64,000 nt of DNA from Pyronema omphalodes (Eukaryota > Ascomycota > Pezizomycetes > Pezizales > Pyronemataceae), in the NCBI GenBank assembly GCA_024516155.1, contig JAJJXM010000029.1, positions 186,001 through 250,000 on the forward strand, read 5' to 3'. The notes below the pieces were generated by a model. It was not told where the DNA came from. It did no database searches and saw nothing but the letters and a program-made list of their open reading frames with translations. Numbering within the stretch: position 1 is the stretch's first letter; each line of letters begins with the position of its first letter. The position numbers and the translations under genes were made by a program. This document shows positions 37,439 to 48,316 of the stretch, one piece after another.

Positions 37439-39699
37439 ATGGCTGAAGACACGCCTACATCACCACGTCCCGTTGAGGAGACAGTGAAAGACGCGCCTGC
37501 TGAGGAGACCGCCGTTGAGGCCACTTCCGACGCGACCAAGGACGAGCCTACCGCAGCCTCTGAGGAGAAATCCGAGGATGCAGATGCAACCAACGGCTCA
37601 TCCGAGGAAGTGAAAGAGTCTTCCGCCGATGCCGAGAAGGAGGATGCAACACCTGCTGTTGTGGCCCCAGCAAAGACACCAGCAAAGACGCCCGCAAAGA
37701 CTCCAGGTAAGAAGAAGTCACTGGCCAACCTCAAGAAGACCCCGGCAAAGGCAGCTGCTGCAGCTGCCGAGAAGTACGAATCCGGAGATCATGTTTTGGC
37801 AAGGATGAGGAGTTACCCACCTTGGCCGGCCGTGATTTTGAACGAGGAGCTTTTGCCGGAAATCTTGAGGAATCCCCAGACTTCAAACAAGACGAAGAGT
37901 TTGGGAAGCCTAGGAGATCAGGCTTTTAAGAGTCAGTTCCCCGTTATGTTCTTGGGAACATATGAGTAGTAAGTTTTTCCCCTCAGTTCTGTTGAGATCG
38001 CGTTTTTCCAGATTTTTTTTCCAAGCCTAAGGGGGTTCCAATGAGGCTGTGTTGTGGGCGATTGTCAATTTCAGCCCCCCGGATTAACGTGGGTGGATGA
38101 TTTTCCATCCCGCGTCATACCGAAAGGGTGGACATGATTGCGCTGCTTTTACCGGCAGGTTTTGAAACCCCTTGACAAGGCAGCTGCATTCCTAGCATTG
38201 TACATTGTTCACTTTTATCATTTTTTGCCCATTCCCGTCCAGCGTACCCACAAAATTTCACCCGTGACACCGTTGCATCGCAATCCCTGTTTTTTTTTCT
38301 TCGACATCAGACCGATCACTAACATGTCAACTGTAGTGCGTGGATTGCTATTACCGACCTTGAGCGCCTCACTCCAGCTGCGCTAGAAGGAAACCGCAAG
38401 AGTAAAATGCTCGCTGCAGCTTTCGAGGATGCAAAGAAGCCTTTCACGCTCGAAGACGTGAAGGAGGTTCAAAATGCGCTTGTTGCTCCCGCAGACGATA
38501 TGGATGTTGACGAGCCTGAGGCGGCCGCCGAGGGTGAAGATGAGGCCTCGGAAGACGGTAAACCCAAGAAAGCCGCTCGTGGAAAGAAGAGGAAGAAGTC
38601 CGAGAGTGCCTCTGACGATGAGGAGGCTGGAAGCGAGAAACCCGCAAAGACTCCGAAGAAGGCCACTGCTAAGGCTAAAACCCCTAAGACCCCCGCCACC
38701 GCAAAGGCACCTAAAACTCCAAAGGCGGCCAATGGAACTACTGCCAAGACCCCCGCTGCTAAGAAGGAGAAGAAGACTCCCGCTCCCAAGACGAAGTCTT
38801 CAACCCCGGCTACCAAGGGAAAAAAGGCACCTAAGAGCAAGGAGACCGTTGAGTCAGATGACGAGGAGGAGACCAAGGAGAAGACCGAAGAGGAGCAGAA
38901 AAACTCTATGCTTCAGAGACGGCATAAGCTTCAGAAGGCTTTCCTGAATAAGGAAAAGATTCCACCTCAGGCAAAGGTAAGAACTTGAAATATTTAGTCG
39001 TGACACAATAGTTTAAGCAAAACTAACGAAAAACAGGACATGGAGGGACTTTCCGACGTCTTGAAGGAGCTTGAAGATTACAACAACATTCCCGCCGATT
39101 TGATCAGGGTAAGCGACTCCATTATTTCCTATATCACTCGGCAAAGCTGCAAAGCTGTAAATCCGGAAATACCCCATTCGGCGGGTTATTGTAAGAGACT
39201 TGTGAAGCAAGGCTAACATATCAAATAGGCCACAAAGATCCACAAGGTTCTCCGCGGAATTGCCAAAGTAGATTTTGAGATTCCCCGTGAGGAAGAATTC
39301 CAATTCAAAGAGCGTTCCAACGCTTTGTTGCAAGTCTGGATGGATTTGTTAAAGGCAGCTGAGGGTGAGGAAACCACCGCGGATGCAAAGCCCGAGGAAT
39401 CCAAGGAGACTAAGGCTGATGCTGCGCCTGCTACCAACGGCGAGGCCGAGAAGTCTGATGAGCCCAAGGAGACTGAGAAGACCGAGGAAGCCGGTAAGGA
39501 GACCGAGGAGAAGGCTGAGAAGGCTGAGGCCGAGGATGCCAAGGACGATAAGGAGGAGACCGAGGAGAAGGAGGCTGCTGAGGAAGAGGAGTCTAAGGAG
39601 GCACCTGCGACTAAAGAGATTGAAATGCGGGATACTCCCAGCGAAGAATCCAAGGTTGCCGAAGCTGAGGCTGAGGAGGAGGAGAAGAAGGATGCTTAA
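37439..39699 (+). CDS. PWWP-domain chromatin protein with LEDGF/TFIIS-N-like domain
   Basis: Four exons: 37439..37968, 38337..38976, 39037..39108, 39229..39699; 570 aa. An acidic, disordered N-terminus with TPAKTPAKTPGKKK repeats leads to a PWWP domain (YESGDHVLARMRSYPPWPAV, core PPWP near 127-130), the fold that reads H3K36 methylation. A long Lys/Pro/Ala-rich nuclear linker follows, then a helical domain near 368-452 (RRHKLQKAFLNK, LKELEDYNNIPADLI, IHKVLRGIAKVDF) resembling the TFIIS N-terminal/LEDGF integrase-binding bundle. The tail is Glu/Lys-rich. This order resembles HDGF/LEDGF proteins and fungal Pdp3 (NuA3b), so a histone-acetyltransferase-linked role is plausible but inferred. Intron 1 (368 nt) is the longest in the window. 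The acceptor before 38337 restores GTYEY-AWIA. Confidence 0.85.
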
Positions 39700-41004
39700 T
39701 TGCTTCAATTCCCAGTTTATTTTAGTATGGTCTCTTTTTATTTCCATTAAATCGCTCAGGGACTTGATGGAAATAAAATTAGAGGCAGGGGAACAGTGAA
39801 GAGTGAAGAAGAATGAAGACGTAGGTGAAGGTCAAGGAATCAAGGAGTTTCTATAGGTTAAGATATCATTAGCGAGCAGAACGGTACAGGAAGGAAGGAT
39901 AGGGCAAGCCAGGGCGTGGGGAGGAACGGAAAATTTTGTGGAAGTCGATACCTTTGTTTACTGAGGCTTAACTTAGTCGTTGTTGGTTTTTTAAAAGATT
40001 GGTTCTGAATAAGTTTTTTTTTTCTTTTTTGTACTACATTACTTACGTTTTTCTGGCCAGCGATGAATTTGGCGTGTAGGAGGGAGGGAGAAGAGAAGAT
40101 GTGGTGTGGTACGGGTGTGTGCTGGTGTGTAGAATAATGATGCTTGGGGATCCGGAATCTCGGATTGAAAATCAAGAGTGACGGCAAAGTGGTATAGGCG
40201 GATGGATATGTGGATTGGATTACTTATGAACGAACGATGATTATTTTACTCTCTTTTTTATTTTCTCTCTTCCTCTTTCGGCCTGTTATTCTGTGTTCCC
40301 TGGAAGTATTACAATATTATTATTCCACATATCGAAGCGAAGTATGGTGAATCAAAGCGGTCGTTACAGGTAAAATGGGATGGGCGATTCAAATCAAGAA
40401 GTATTATTTATTGCATCATGTGATTGCATTGGATTATATGGTTATCATTATTTTTTACATTATTTTATCCTCCCTCCCTTTTTTTTTCTCAAAGAGAACC
40501 ATTATTTGAGAATCAACTTTTATTGTTGTTACAATACTTCAGCTATCATACTTGTCATCGCGGAGGGTCGGGCCTTAACATTACGATTACTTATAAGAAT
40601 TGGTTAAAAGAATTTGACATGGATTGAGGGAAACCTCGTATACTGTAGCACATACTCTGACCAGTTGACACCTCGTGACACCCCGTGACACCGTTTGTGC
40701 TGTGCGATAGCTCTATCTGACCATCTTGTTTATTTATTTTTTTCACTACGCCACACGGAACCGAACTGTTGGTAAATCAGCATTCCGCTTATTCTTGCAC
40801 ACTTAACTACGCTTTTTTGTTTTCTTTCTTTTTGACAATAGCACACTAAGCCCAACTGAGAGGAAGCCCACCCTCCCCACTTCCTCATCACAAAGAAGAG
40901 AACTTCTCTCACTGAGAAACAGAAATTTTCAAAAGGAAGGAGATGACGAAGAAATACTTTCCAGTGCATTCCAGAAAGATATGGAAAGGCCACTGGGAAA
41001 AAAT
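39700..41004. other. intergenic, PWWP gene to tRNA-Ile
   Basis: A/G-rich 3' trailer, then AT-rich sequence with pyrimidine tracts. A short GTGACACC repeat near 40672-40692. No gene seen. Confidence 0.55.
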
Positions 41005-41092
41005 GATCACTGCAGGGGTCGAACCTGCGACCTTGGCGTTATCAAGGAATTGCTTATTAGCACCACGCTCTAACCAACTGAGCTAAGCGACC
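41005..41092 (-). tRNA. tRNA-Ile (AAU anticodon), with 15-nt intron
   Basis: Read on the minus strand from 41092 to 41005. D stem GCTC/GAGC, anticodon stem TGGTG/CGCCA, T stem GCAGG/CCTGC around TTCGACC, acceptor GGTCGCT/AGTGATC with two G-U pairs. The loop is C-T-AAT-A-A once a 15-nt intron at about 41040-41054 is removed just after position 37, the canonical nuclear tRNA intron site. Anticodon AAT would be edited to IAU, decoding Ile. The A and B boxes are intact. No CCA is encoded, as expected in eukaryotes. Confidence 0.95.
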
Positions 41093-41612
41093 AGAGATGT
41101 GTGTTCTACTTACTTCTGTCAATATAAAGTAAAAGCATGTAGGTGAGGTTGACGGACCCATTGTCAAAAGATCTGGTAGATACCTCGTCCTGGAGAGTTC
41201 AGTAGGCGTTGGATATTGGACTCAGCAGTGTTGTTGATATGGATTTTGTAGTAAGCGTTCCCGTATTGTACATAACATGTCACAAGAGTTAGGAAGAACC
41301 TATTTCTAGCCTCAGGCTCCACTTGGCTTGCCTCGGTCTGAAGGTATGGTTTGGTAGATGTAGAGGTTAATTTATACCCCGTTGTACTCCAAGTGCATAC
41401 TGTTCTCCATCATATCAGGGTGTCTAACTTTTGTGCTCACTAAAAAGATAATTTCTTGGCATCTGACTTAGACCTGATTTTAGAGTTAGTGTGCATACAG
41501 AAATGTCCAAATTCTGTCTAAAGTAAATATGTACATATCCTCATTTCTCATTACATCTCAGTGAATGTTGCAGCATACATAGAATAAAATGACCGACAAG
41601 CAAAAGAGAACT
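41093..41612. other. intergenic, tRNA-Ile to NLR-like gene
   Basis: 520 bp, AT-rich; contains the tRNA upstream region and the trailer of the NLR-like gene. Nothing else seen. Confidence 0.55.
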
Positions 41613-44477
41613 CTAGATATCCCGTTTTCCGCCTCGTTCAATCAACAATTTCTTGATACCTTTTAGATGTTCGAGTGCAACTTTAGGATATATAACCTTT
41701 TCTCCAGCCGTTCTTCTTGAAATTATATCCTGCACGTAATACAACAGCGTCTTTTTGTGCTTTCCAACTATACAGTTGACATCTGCGCCGTTATTTAACA
41801 AAGCCAATACTATGTCATCCCTTCCATGCGTAACAGCAATGTAAAGAGGTGACCGACCTGGACGACGATGTTCCAGATCAATACCCTTCTTTGCATAGGC
41901 AGCAATTAACATATCCACAATGCTTTTATATCCCCGTGCAATTGCCACCGTTAATGGTGTGCTACGACCTATTGGCCAGTCCAATCGAACAGTATCTAAT
42001 GACAGAAGATTCTCAGCTAGACGACTCAAACCAAAATAGGCGGCGAGATGTAATGCAGAATCGTGGTTTTCGATGAGCTCATCATACGAATGCTGTCCAT
42101 AGACTGAGAATAATGCCGCACATAGGTTGCGCGCAATATGTGGATTTTGGTTGTCCACGAATAGAAAGGATTTTGCTAAGTTTGTGAGTTCTTGATCCGT
42201 TTTGTCCATTATATGTTCTCCCCAGAACCGGATTGTGTAAGAGAGAAACGGATACTTGTCGAGAAGTGGGGAGTTATATCCTGTTTCAGCAAGTGCTTTC
42301 TGCTTTTGTTCGCCGCCAGTACCAAATATCAGGCACTGCATGGTATCAGAAACTTCCGCGGGATCCCAGTCCTTTCTGTCAATGCGAATCCCCATATACT
42401 TCAGGCAAGTACGAGCAATTTCGCGATGACCGTCCATGAATATCTTTCCAGCCTCGTATTGTTGCTTAAGATAATCATGTAAAGATTTGTGGACTAGACG
42501 AATGGAAGATGTTTCTTTATCAATAATAACGAGACCGTAACAGCACTCAGTTATGGACTTTTCGAACGGTAGGGCGTCCAAATCAAGTGTATCGGAAGTA
42601 CAATCGATTGCCGCAAGAGCATGGCGCAATTCGATAGTTTTCAATTGTCTCAAAGCTAGGAATGTCCATTTTAGAACTCGCATGCCCAGTTTAGCTTTAG
42701 CTGGAGCCTGACGTTCGATTCTATCGATGGTGATTTGAAAAGCAGCGTCGAGCTTTTCGGGCATTTTATCGAGTGCCGCCTTTCTATCGGCAATGCTTGT
42801 TTGTTCCAGCACCGACTGGATTTGGAGAGCAGGCAAAAGAAACCTAATGTTTGAGTACACCAACATGTTAGTACACGGTAGCCTTATAGAAGATACCCTA
42901 CATGATGACTCACATTCCATCTGCGGTGTTGACTATTTTTTCCATAATTTCATTCCTGAATTCTTCGTCCACGTCGTCATAGTTTTCGTCCTTCTCGAGC
43001 TGTCTAGCTACGTATCTCCGGATATCATCCTCACTGGCCCGAATTATGATTCTCAATGGCAAAATAGGCAACGCCTTTTCCACCTGAGACTGCATATAAG
43101 ATCTTCCGGTGACGAATATATGGGCTGATATTTCTGAATGTTCCAACAGGGGTTTGATTGCCGCCACAAGATCCTTTCTATGCTCTTCCTTGCATTCATC
43201 TAACGCGTCAATGCAAACGTAAAATCTTTCGAAATGCTGTAGAGCATCCCTTAAAAGTTGACCTGCTGTAGCAATATCAAGACTGCCGGCCTCTGTATCC
43301 TTCTTCTGCTTTCTCAGACTATCTAGGAACTCCTGTGAAAGATGTTTAGAGTTTCTAGTTAGAATTTGCTTCAACAGTGCGCCGATAAGATGAACTGCAG
43401 TTTGGTTTTCTTCATCCCGGTAGTCACAGTACACATAGGCGAGACAAACTTGGCTCCTATGGCTTGAGTATTTTTCGCTGAGATAATCTATAACGAGAGA
43501 GCTATTGAGTACGCATTAGCAGCTTTCTCTTGTAGTATGCCTTCATGCTTTATCACTTACCTCATTACAGACTTCCCAGCACCCGGAATTCCATAGCCTC
43601 CCAAGATGGAACTAAACCCCTTGACAGTTCTATCTCCATCACACCATGTTGTGAACTCTGGGGTATCTAGAAACCACTTTCCACTATCATTTAGTCGTTT
43701 TGATTTAATATCCTGGTGTCGTTTATGAGGTTCCAATGGCGAAAGAGACTGGATAACTTTTTCCAACTCGACATCTGATTTGGAAGATTAGTTGAAGGCT
43801 TATTTTGACCTCTTAATAAAGACGTATTGATGGTGGGACAAACCTTCCAATATAGATTGTACTTTCTCCACACCGACTGCAATCTTATTCATTATAGCAC
43901 CAGAGCTTTCTGCTAAGTCCATGATAGCATGAGTGATAGATTTGTGTTGTTCCTCCAACTTTTCCATTACGGTCGTGGAGGTCTCAATCAATAAAGTACT
44001 TCGGCATGTTAGGCAATCCTTGCTTGAAACACAGTGGCTCTAAGCTTACCGATTAGAGGAAATTAACAAAACCTGCAAAGTCTGAACATAACGATGCAAA
44101 GTCTGAATAATTTCCAAGCACTCCTCTCTCTTGAACGGCCATACAAGACGCGCCAAGCTAATTCCAGCGATTTTACTGGCATTTCTTAGCTTCGTAGTTT
44201 TAACGTTGATAAGTGCTATGTTCTCTTCGCAAGCGACAATGATAGAATACAATATAGATTCTTCATCAAAGGTATCGTTTTTGAAGTTGTCGGCTTCAAG
44301 GACCAAGGTAAGAGCCTCAAGAACATTATGAAGAGCGGATACTTCAGTGGTGAGCTGAGAGGCCTCCTTGGGTGCCGATTTGACGCTGCTGATGAAACAT
44401 GTAAGAGTCTTGGTGATTTCAATGGATACGCCGACGATTCCAGTGATACTCGCTATCATGCTCAAGGGATCGGACAT
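41613..44477 (-). CDS. STAND/NLR-like protein: Fungal_N - NACHT - ankyrin
   Basis: Five exons: 44477..44050, 43998..43844, 43774..43561, 43501..42914, 42843..41613; 871 aa, uninterrupted. Residues 1-140 match the fungal STAND N-terminal domain (MSDPLSMIASITGIVGVSIE, then VKSAPKEASQLTTEVSAL). A helical linker (about 143-195) leads to a NACHT NTPase: Walker A GIPGAGKS near 255-262, Walker B FYVCIDALDEC near 359-369, and FVTGR near 396-400. After a winged-helix/helical region come three or four ankyrin repeats near 700-840 (SALHLAAYFG, TPLTVAIARGYKSIV, SPLYIAVTHGRDDIV...NNGADVN). NLR-like proteins of this type act in non-self recognition and programmed cell death in fungi; the ligand and effector partner are unknown. 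Divergent from the ENV7-type kinase gene. Few ankyrin repeats for the class. Confidence 0.92.
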
Positions 44478-45230
44478 TTTGTTGAAACAGTTCGAACGAG
44501 CAGCGGATTCGAATTAGTCCTTTTCAGGAGCAGTACTGACTGTGGATGTGTGATGTACTTTCTGTCTGGAGTGTTTCTATGTATAGTTGCCCAATGTATT
44601 CAAGTGCGGGGGCAGGTGGGGTTACACGCATCTACATACTGGTTTCAGCAGCAGCATCACCCAGATATCACTCAGAATACTCATATCCGGTAACATCGAG
44701 TGACTGTGCGCAAGATATTATATCACACATTTTTTTAAAACCATAATCCAGTTGAAAGCCGAAGATTGATTATCGTAATCCAAAATTTTAACGAGGCAAA
44801 CCAATAATGTTGCTGTTGACTTACTCAACAGTAATTCCAAGTGATTACAAGTAATTTTAACTTTCAATTGATGGACCATGACGCGTCCCAATGACTGGAC
44901 ACCGTGTCTCACCCATGTAGCACCCGAATGGCTCATTACCGAATCCATTCAACCACTCTCCCGCATCTTCGTCTTTCAATTCATCAAAACTGCGTTCAAT
45001 CGTTCTCGCATCTCGCATTTCGTATCCGCCAAAGCACCTGTCCTTTCACAGGGCGAAATTGTGGCGTTAGGTGCGTGCAGCTTAGAACTCTAGCTTAGCT
45101 CAGCTCCGCATCTCAGTTCTCGATCGCGCATCAACCTCTTCAGCCTCACCACCCCGCGAGCCCCACGCACCCCACAAAGCCGTGCAACAAAGTTTGAACT
45201 TTACGTACTATCCTTTAACCGACCGCCATA
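44478..45230. promoter_or_regulatory. divergent intergenic region, NLR-like gene and ENV7-type kinase
   Basis: 753 bp between two outward-facing starts, so it holds both promoters. AT-rich in the middle (44700-44870), C/T-rich before the kinase start. No specific site claimed. Confidence 0.5.
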
Positions 45231-46343
45231 ATGGCTCAATATCTTCTCGACTTCGTCTACTCTCTAACTGGCTGCCTCACCTGCTTTCCGTCCTCCCCGA
45301 ACCTCGTTATCAACCAGCGCACCTTCAAAATCCTCTCATTACTCGGTGAAGGTGGTTTCAGTTATGTATATCTAGTACGATCCAGCGACGGTTCTCTCTA
45401 CGCCTTAAAAAAGATCCGTTGCCCCTTTGGAGCGGAATCCGTCAGTGTCGCCATAAAGGAAGCCGAATCCTATAAACGATTTAATCATGCCAACTTGATT
45501 TCGTCAATCGACTATGCAATAGTTTCGAGCAGCGGGCGAGGAGCTACAGTTGTCGGAAGGGACGATAACGAGGGAGGAGAGAAGACAGTTTACATCCTAC
45601 TGCCATACTTCAGAAGGGGAAATCTACAAGATGCCGTAAATGCGAATCTGGTGAATCACACCAACTTCCCAGAAAAGGAACTAATGCGGTTATTCCTCGG
45701 GGTATGCAAGGGAGTACAAGCGTTGCATGACCACAAGATCTCAGGACCATCAGCCGGCGGAGAGCAGGCAGGAGAGGGAGCAGGATTGATGCAAGGACAG
45801 AGCGAGGGAAATACGAACGAAGCACAAGCATGGGCACACCGAGACATCAAGCCTGGAAATATTATGATTTCAGACGACGGCGTAACACCCGTGTTAATGG
45901 ATTTCGGATCATTAACTCCTTCCCCAACACCTATTACGAATCGGACACAAGCTTTAGCTGTACAAGACCATGCTGCGGAGACTTCTACGATGCCGTACAG
46001 AGCCCCGGAGCTGTTCGATGTTAAAACAGGTTCAGTTATTGATGAGAAGGTTGATATTTGGAGCTTGGGTTGTACACTGTTTTGCGCTTTGTATGGACAC
46101 TCGCCATTTGAGCTGGCTACAGAGCAAGGAGGTGGATCATTGGCACTAGCAATTTGCTCAGGTGCTTATAAGTTCCCACAGCCAGGACAGTTGGGAGGAA
46201 GAAAAGCTGGGGAGAGGGATGTTTCGGAGGTTGTGAAGAACATAGTGAAGATGTGTCTAAAGGTTGAGCCGGCGGAACGGCCTAGTATCGCAGAGTTGAT
46301 TGACGCGGTAAAGGCATGTATCGATGAGTTGCAGGATGAGTAG
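45231..46343 (+). CDS. ENV7: serine/threonine kinase, Env7/STK16 (NAK) family
   Basis: Single exon, 370 aa. A small NAK-family kinase like yeast Env7 and animal STK16; Env7 sits on the vacuole membrane and restrains vacuole fusion. Kinase motifs are complete: glycine loop GEGGFSYV at 39-46, catalytic lysine in YALKK (K60/K61), HRDIKPGN at 203-210, DFG at 224-226, YRAPE at 256-260 and DIWSLG at 275-280. Cys15 and Cys18 near the N-terminus are likely palmitoylation sites, as in Env7/STK16. A Gly/Glu/Gln-rich insert at about 171-199 precedes the HRD loop. Intron-free, unlike most neighbours. Confidence 0.92.
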   Translation: MAQYLLDFVYSLTGCLTCFPSSPNLVINQRTFKILSLLGEGGFSYVYLVRSSDGSLYALKKIRCPFGAESVSVAIKEAESYKRFNHANLISSIDYAIVSSSGRGATVVGRDDNEGGEKTVYILLPYFRRGNLQDAVNANLVNHTNFPEKELMRLFLGVCKGVQALHDHKISGPSAGGEQAGEGAGLMQGQSEGNTNEAQAWAHRDIKPGNIMISDDGVTPVLMDFGSLTPSPTPITNRTQALAVQDHAAETSTMPYRAPELFDVKTGSVIDEKVDIWSLGCTLFCALYGHSPFELATEQGGGSLALAICSGAYKFPQPGQLGGRKAGERDVSEVVKNIVKMCLKVEPAERPSIAELIDAVKACIDELQDE

Positions 46344-46818
46344 CGCTGGCGCCACTTGAGAATTGTAATTGGGGATGTAATTTATAAAAATTTGGAGAGG
46401 TAATGGTGGAGGGGCTTGGGACGATGATTCTGATGCTGGGTTTTGATATCTATTTGCTCAACAGCTGTTACGCTTGCTACTGGATTGCAGTGATAATCGA
46501 TGATGTTTCATTCACTCATTCTTATGATCCAAGCGAGTGATATAATCCGACAATGGGTGCATTATGCACATGCTGATTCACGGGAAAAGGCGAGATTAAG
46601 ACATATGCAATGACTTTAAATTCTCAAACAAATAAGCAACCGTAGATTACAACTCACCGCATTCCTAAGAATATTTACACATTTCAATACGCCATGACGC
46701 TTTAAACAACTCTCTTCAGGGAATACAAAAGGCAAAACAGACACAGACAAAAAACATAGAAACACCGTCTCTTCTCGTCTTAGTGATTAACATGATAAAG
46801 TCAATACGCTTCTATCCG
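46344..46818. other. intergenic between converging ENV7 and VMA13
   Basis: 475 bp AT-rich spacer with both 3' trailers. Nothing else seen. Confidence 0.55.
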
Positions 46819-48316
46819 CTAAAATGCAGTCTGTAAAAACATCTGCACGGCCTTCAAAGCCTCGTACCTCACCTCAGGGTCATCGTTCGCCATATGAAAC
46901 ATGACCTTCTTCTTGACATCAAGCTCCTCCCATCGCCTTTTAGAGCCTGGTGCATCTTTACCCTCCCTGACCAAACAACTGATGTCGTTGCATGCAACTG
47001 AGAGAACCTGGGGGTCCGTGCTGTCGAGCAGTGCTGATAGACGCTTGATAAGCTCTGTATCCTGTATCAACTCATATGCGTGCTTCTTCCAAAAGTTCTC
47101 ATTACGGTGAGGAGGCGACCAGCGGACGTGGCCGGTCATCACCTCCATACGGTAAGAAGACATGCTAGTCTGCTCCAACTGGAAAGAAGTCAAGGCAGCG
47201 ATAATAGTTTCAAAGTCCTGGGCAATATCCGGGTCCCCCTCATAACGGGACTGGATGGTTTGAAGGTAGGGTAGGATATTGGTAACCAGCAGAGGTGGAA
47301 GGTTGTTTTCGGAAGCTTTAGTGACTAGATTTGCAAGGAATGCGAGGGAAACACGTGCAATTTTTTCCTTGATAGAGTTGCGAATGATAACAGTGACTGG
47401 AAGTATAATGTCACAGAAACTAGTGAGACATTAGCGATAGCCGAGAAGCAAGGTGGCGGGGAACGAACTCGTTGATCTCTTCAGCAACAGTCTCTTCAAA
47501 GGAAAGCTGCCAGATGACGAGAAGAACATGATAGAGAAGCTGCAGTGGGACTCCACCCTGGAAGACGGCTCCGCTGGCACGAGAATTCTCTCCAGCCTCT
47601 CCGGCTCCACCGGTGGCAGCTTCTAGAATCGCTGCAAGTGGTGATACAGTGTCCTCCTTCATGTTCCAAAAGATCTCGCGTGCCTGTTGCGTTCTAAGCA
47701 AATCAACATATGATCTGATCGCGAGATCCTGCTGATCCTGATCTCCAGACTTTGAAACCGTGGAGAGGTATTTGTAGAACTTTGACAGGGCATCTTTCAG
47801 CTCTGCACTAGGGGTGTTGGGGCTCGATGTCAATGACGTCGCGATGAGGGTGGTAAGAATTGAGGCGCTGAGTAAGGGGACGCGAGGATCAGGCATCTGC
47901 TGAAGCAATTGCAATAGAAACTCGAACGGCTTTGGGAGAGCCAAAAGGGCGTTTGCGAAGCTCGGAACATCTACATCATCAGCCTAACTGCACTTCGACG
48001 AACACAGATAGCTCAGGAACAACATACCGTCGAGTAGATCTCCCGTCCATGTGAGGATGTACTGGACCACATCGAGCTTGTTTTCGCTAGAGCTCTTTCT
48101 AAGGATTCCGTTATCACCAAGCACAAGCTGTGCGTAGCCTTTCGCGTCTCTCTCAACGATCTGAACTCGTTTCGCTTTGTCGGTATCGAGCGCCCTAATC
48201 TTGTCCACATCCTCCGCCGTTACGAGCTGAAATCGGATGTAGGATTCCCATGATATGGCCCGATTCCGAATGAGGCTTTTGTATTCGTCAAGAACGTTCT
48301 GACCGTCGAAGGACAT
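46819..48316 (-). CDS. VMA13: V-type proton ATPase subunit H
   Basis: Three exons: 48316..48028, 47970..47469, 47419..46819; 463 aa (yeast Vma13 is 478). Subunit H belongs to the V1 sector, is needed for activity, and silences free V1. The N-terminal armadillo-like part has SWESYIRFQLVTAEDVDKI and KLDVVQYILTWTGDLL; the C-terminal domain has SPPHRNENFWKKHAYELI, the family signature, and the end VRYEALKAVQMFL. Intron 2 uses donor GTTCGT (phase 2), chosen because it alone rejoins the open frame; this border is the least certain. Confidence 0.95.

Noticed and set aside
39349..39799. Antisense and alternate frames across the PWWP gene tail
   Set aside because: Products of the repetitive GAG/AAG codon composition of the real gene.
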